Part shown: piece after piece, positions 8,301 to 9,024 of the stretch | Numbering within the stretch: the first letter of the stretch is position 1 | Layout of the letters: the number at the start of each line of letters is the position of its first letter | Source of the DNA: an uncultured Bacteroidales bacterium | Lineage (GTDB): Bacteria > Bacteroidota > Bacteroidia > Bacteroidales > Muribaculaceae | Direction: 5' to 3' | DNA: 9,024 nt | NCBI GenBank assembly: GCA_947177325.1 | Contig: CAMWUH010000069.1 | Coordinates: forward strand, 1-9,024 | Made by a program: the position numbers and the translations under genes | Notes under the pieces: model-generated | What the model was told of the DNA's origin: nothing | The model's input: the letters and a program-made list of their open reading frames with translations, nothing else | The model's database searches: none

Positions 8301-9024
8301 AACCCCAAAATGTGGGAACTCGTGGCTTCCAACAACAATCTCGAAAATATCGACTTGAGCAAGTTGCCTCAAATGCGTCAACTGTACCTGAGCGAAAATA
8401 AATTCTCTCAGCTTGACCTGAGCAAATTGTCGGCACTGAAATATATCGACATCTCGAAAAACTATTTCACATTCACCACTCTCCCCGCCAATTCTCCCAA
8501 CTACACCGAATACACCTACGCTAATCAAGCTCCCGTTAATGTAGAACCCGTTGACGGTGTGGTTGACCTCAGCAGTCAGAAAATGGTTAACGACATCGAG
8601 ACTCAATACCGCTGGTTTATCGGCACTCCCTATTTCGACGATGAAAATCAACTCTACGGTGAAGAGCTTATCGAAGATGAGGAATACACTATTGACGGTG
8701 GCGTTACAACATTCCTCGAAAAATTCCAGAACGTTATATGCGTTATGACCAACGCCAACTTTCCCGCTCTCTATCTCTACACCAACTTCATGGATATTGA
8801 CCAGGTGGGCGTTGAAAACGTTTCAATCGATAACGACAGCGTAGCAGTTGTGGCCGGCGAAGGTGCAATCCATATCGCAGCGCCTGCAGGCACAGCTTGC
8901 TCGGCTTATAATGCCGACGGACGCATGATGGGTAAAGCCGTCGTTACATCAACCGGCAACACCTCTATCAGCAACCTCCGTGCCGGATTGTATATTGTCA
9001 AAGTCGGCAACAATTCTTATAAAG
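5340..9024 (+). CDS. Giant secreted leucine-rich-repeat protein with T9SS tail (3' partial)
   Basis: The frame is open from the ATG at 5340 to the window edge, giving 1228 codons plus one base with no stop. Residues 1-24 are a signal peptide (MKIKTK, hydrophobic core, VSA) with mature Gln25. The rest is three diverged copies of a composite unit (residues about 31-464, 465-815, 816-1155). Each copy has a beta-rich leader domain with an I-D-(V/F)-x-G-x-G-like motif, an array of 21-residue LRRs (pattern LxxLDLSxNxxLxxLxxSxN), and an Ig- or PKD-like domain with LP, Y-x-Q, DLSSQ and TQY(K/R)W motifs. The LRR arrays hold about 10, 7 and 7 units at about residues 105-345, 540-705 and 885-1050. Residues about 1157-1228 are a T9SS sorting domain (VENVSIDN, SAYNADGRMMG, LRAGLYIVKV). 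By comparison with other such tails, only a few residues should be missing. LRR arrays of this kind usually bind proteins or glycans, so a surface adhesin or receptor role is inference. It is probably in an operon with the upstream protease. Confidence 0.93.
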   Translation, partial: MKIKTKLMLMLSALLVGGMATVSAQTEEKPIITFKSSIYDNVGSANAFSFRIGATEQTYIDVDYGAGPVEVEIDQATFDSESSSIKATNVSGSIGPTGIVKVYGDASLIDYLDLEGVYITELDISALTELQVLNLSHNLIGELDLSGMTKLQSLDISDNPFDVKPVIIGPNKPDLAILSIAVIDHIDQSFNPSDYPNLLSLEAFSCYELTNCDVTGCPNLLRLSIDVTNVSELDVTKNEKLLILNISDTKVQSIDLSNNKFLTEFYCSHSGSVNNEYRLSSIDISKNTELQRLFVGYNYMSKLDVSNNPKLTDISAAYNNFTELNLDNNQSLYNVDIAKNLMTFATLPLPRFNFHEYYYQQRNIAMERSYAEGTVLDFSDKVLREGGETNMMMAYSEIDADGNTITTELAADEYYTFTDGKITLLKATPDSVNITFHNTLFPDYDLYTGNFIVKNENDFGKDSRVLQFRVKANVATLNMSIGMAGATAENPKHFTVDFGDGKLVELTTTTDVLPETANVTGGVKGSGTISVYIPEGEDFTALSLKGIQLRSINLDDAHSLRFLNLDGCELMQLGTTYNRCLYDINLDNNRLTTLDLSSPNASNFKINLRYVSAANNSIGFFQVHDNRYLRTLNLSSNELTEINLTNIDNLVSLDVSDNQISKIDLTHAMGLIDLNAANNELSVLSFYEYNVVENLNISGNLFAIPNLPRPGEFKSYIYAPQHEFQLPKMAPTANLSSQWLDVDGQTTQYKWYMAETNELVSDEDIVAGVEGRFKFVKSDLGLVYCQFTHPLYPDFEGENIYRTTNVQTAPIPDKEMFSLTTLADGIGRIVMTAKEPNTVIYIDWHGTGDDLVEYIVDSEKYTVYNMDVYANAKASAYCYTEDDDLTVLSIAAGPLGSLDVSGMTNLISFGSVGSKLPADKIKLPESSAIYEIRIDGAAIEDIDLTQYPKLRMIGLNDNNLKSFDATPFKELQVLYLNNNVLEDIKLDNPKMWELVASNNNLENIDLSKLPQMRQLYLSENKFSQLDLSKLSALKYIDISKNYFTFTTLPANSPNYTEYTYANQAPVNVEPVDGVVDLSSQKMVNDIETQYRWFIGTPYFDDENQLYGEELIEDEEYTIDGGVTTFLEKFQNVICVMTNANFPALYLYTNFMDIDQVGVENVSIDNDSVAVVAGEGAIHIAAPAGTACSAYNADGRMMGKAVVTSTGNTSISNLRAGLYIVKVGNNSYK
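5430..6731 (+). repeat. Composite unit 1 of the LRR protein
   Basis: Residues 31-464 comprise a beta leader (31 to about 104, with YIDVDYGAGPVEVE), LRRs (about 105-345) and an Ig-like domain (346-464). The LRR array is the longest of the three, with about ten units. Two units around residues 160-205 are irregular. It ends with the cap MTFATLPLP. The Ig-like part retains the cap, Y-Y-x-Q, VLDFSD and FP-x-Y-x-LYT motifs but lacks the Y-x-W seen in units 2 and 3. Confidence 0.8.
6732..7784 (+). repeat. Composite unit 2 of the LRR protein
   Basis: Residues 465-815 comprise a beta leader with FTVDFGDGKLVE (about 494-505, PKD-like in look), seven LRRs (about 549-702, one lengthened to 27 residues), the cap FAIPNLPRP, and an Ig-like domain with Y-A-P-Q, NLSSQ, TQYKWY and VYCQFTHPLYPDF. 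Confidence 0.8.
7785..8804 (+). repeat. Composite unit 3 of the LRR protein
   Basis: Residues 816-1155 comprise a beta leader with YIDWHGTGDDLVEY (about 841-854), seven LRRs (about 896-1043), the cap FTFTTLP, and an Ig-like domain with Y-A-N-Q, VDLSSQ, TQYRWF, VICVMTNANFP and LYT. Units 2 and 3 share more motifs with each other than with unit 1. Confidence 0.8.
8808..9024 (+). other. T9SS sorting domain of the LRR protein, cut by the window end
   Basis: Residues 1157-1228 start at VGVENVSIDN. They run through IHIAAPAGTACSAYNADGRM to ISNLRAGLYIVKVGNNSYK, where the window stops. The order and spacing match the type A tail of the protease. Only the terminal strand (a few residues) and the stop codon should lie beyond the edge. 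Confidence 0.82.

Noticed and set aside
5652..8489. BspA-type (Treponema-like) LRRs
   Set aside because: The units are 21 residues with an LD(L/V)S core and Asn ladder, lacking the LPxSLxxIGxxAF signature of BspA repeats.
7671..8651. 326-codon open frame on the minus strand
   Set aside because: It lies wholly antisense to the LRR gene. Its composition mirrors the complement of the repeated LRR codons, it has no recognisable domain, and the + frame has a signal peptide, LRRs and a sorting tail.

Overview
The window looks like chromosomal DNA from a gut-type Bacteroidales bacterium, possibly a Muribaculaceae or Prevotella-like lineage. The family-level guess is inference. The evidence is that all three genes encode exported proteins whose C-terminal tails resemble the type IX secretion system (T9SS, Por) sorting domain. 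None of the three starts has a Shine-Dalgarno sequence; each is preceded by A/T-rich DNA. Two of the three predicted mature N-termini begin with Gln after a signal-peptidase-I site, as is common in Bacteroidetes. Base composition is moderate and codon use looks even across the genes. I see no mobile element, tRNA, rRNA or CRISPR.

Layout, all on the + strand: (1) a 67-bp A-rich leader; (2) 68-2803, a 911-residue secreted protein made of about nine beta-rich repeats of about 90 residues plus a short T9SS-type tail; (3) a 124-bp intergenic region with a strong bulged hairpin (2834-2867), probably a terminator, followed by an AT-rich stretch that probably carries the next promoter; (4) 2928-5321, a 797-residue subtilisin-family (S8) protease with signal peptide, propeptide, intact Asp/His/Ser triad, a large insertion between the oxyanion Asn and the catalytic Ser, and a T9SS tail; (5) only 18 bp later, 5340 to the window edge, a very large secreted leucine-rich-repeat protein. 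Its C-terminal sorting domain is almost complete when the window ends. This last gene is open at the 3' end.

The protease and LRR genes probably form one transcription unit. The first gene is probably transcribed separately, because of the hairpin. All three products should cross the inner membrane by Sec, cross the outer membrane by T9SS, and end up on the surface or be released. A reasonable but unproven picture is a surface cluster with one hydrolytic enzyme and two large repeat-built binding or scaffold proteins.

The most interesting structure is the hidden internal repetition. The LRR protein is three diverged copies of a composite unit (beta domain, 21-residue LRR array, Ig-like domain). 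The first protein is a regular chain of about 90-residue repeats, within which a two-repeat block (about 180 residues) has been duplicated in tandem. I found no known defence, toxin or biosynthetic system.
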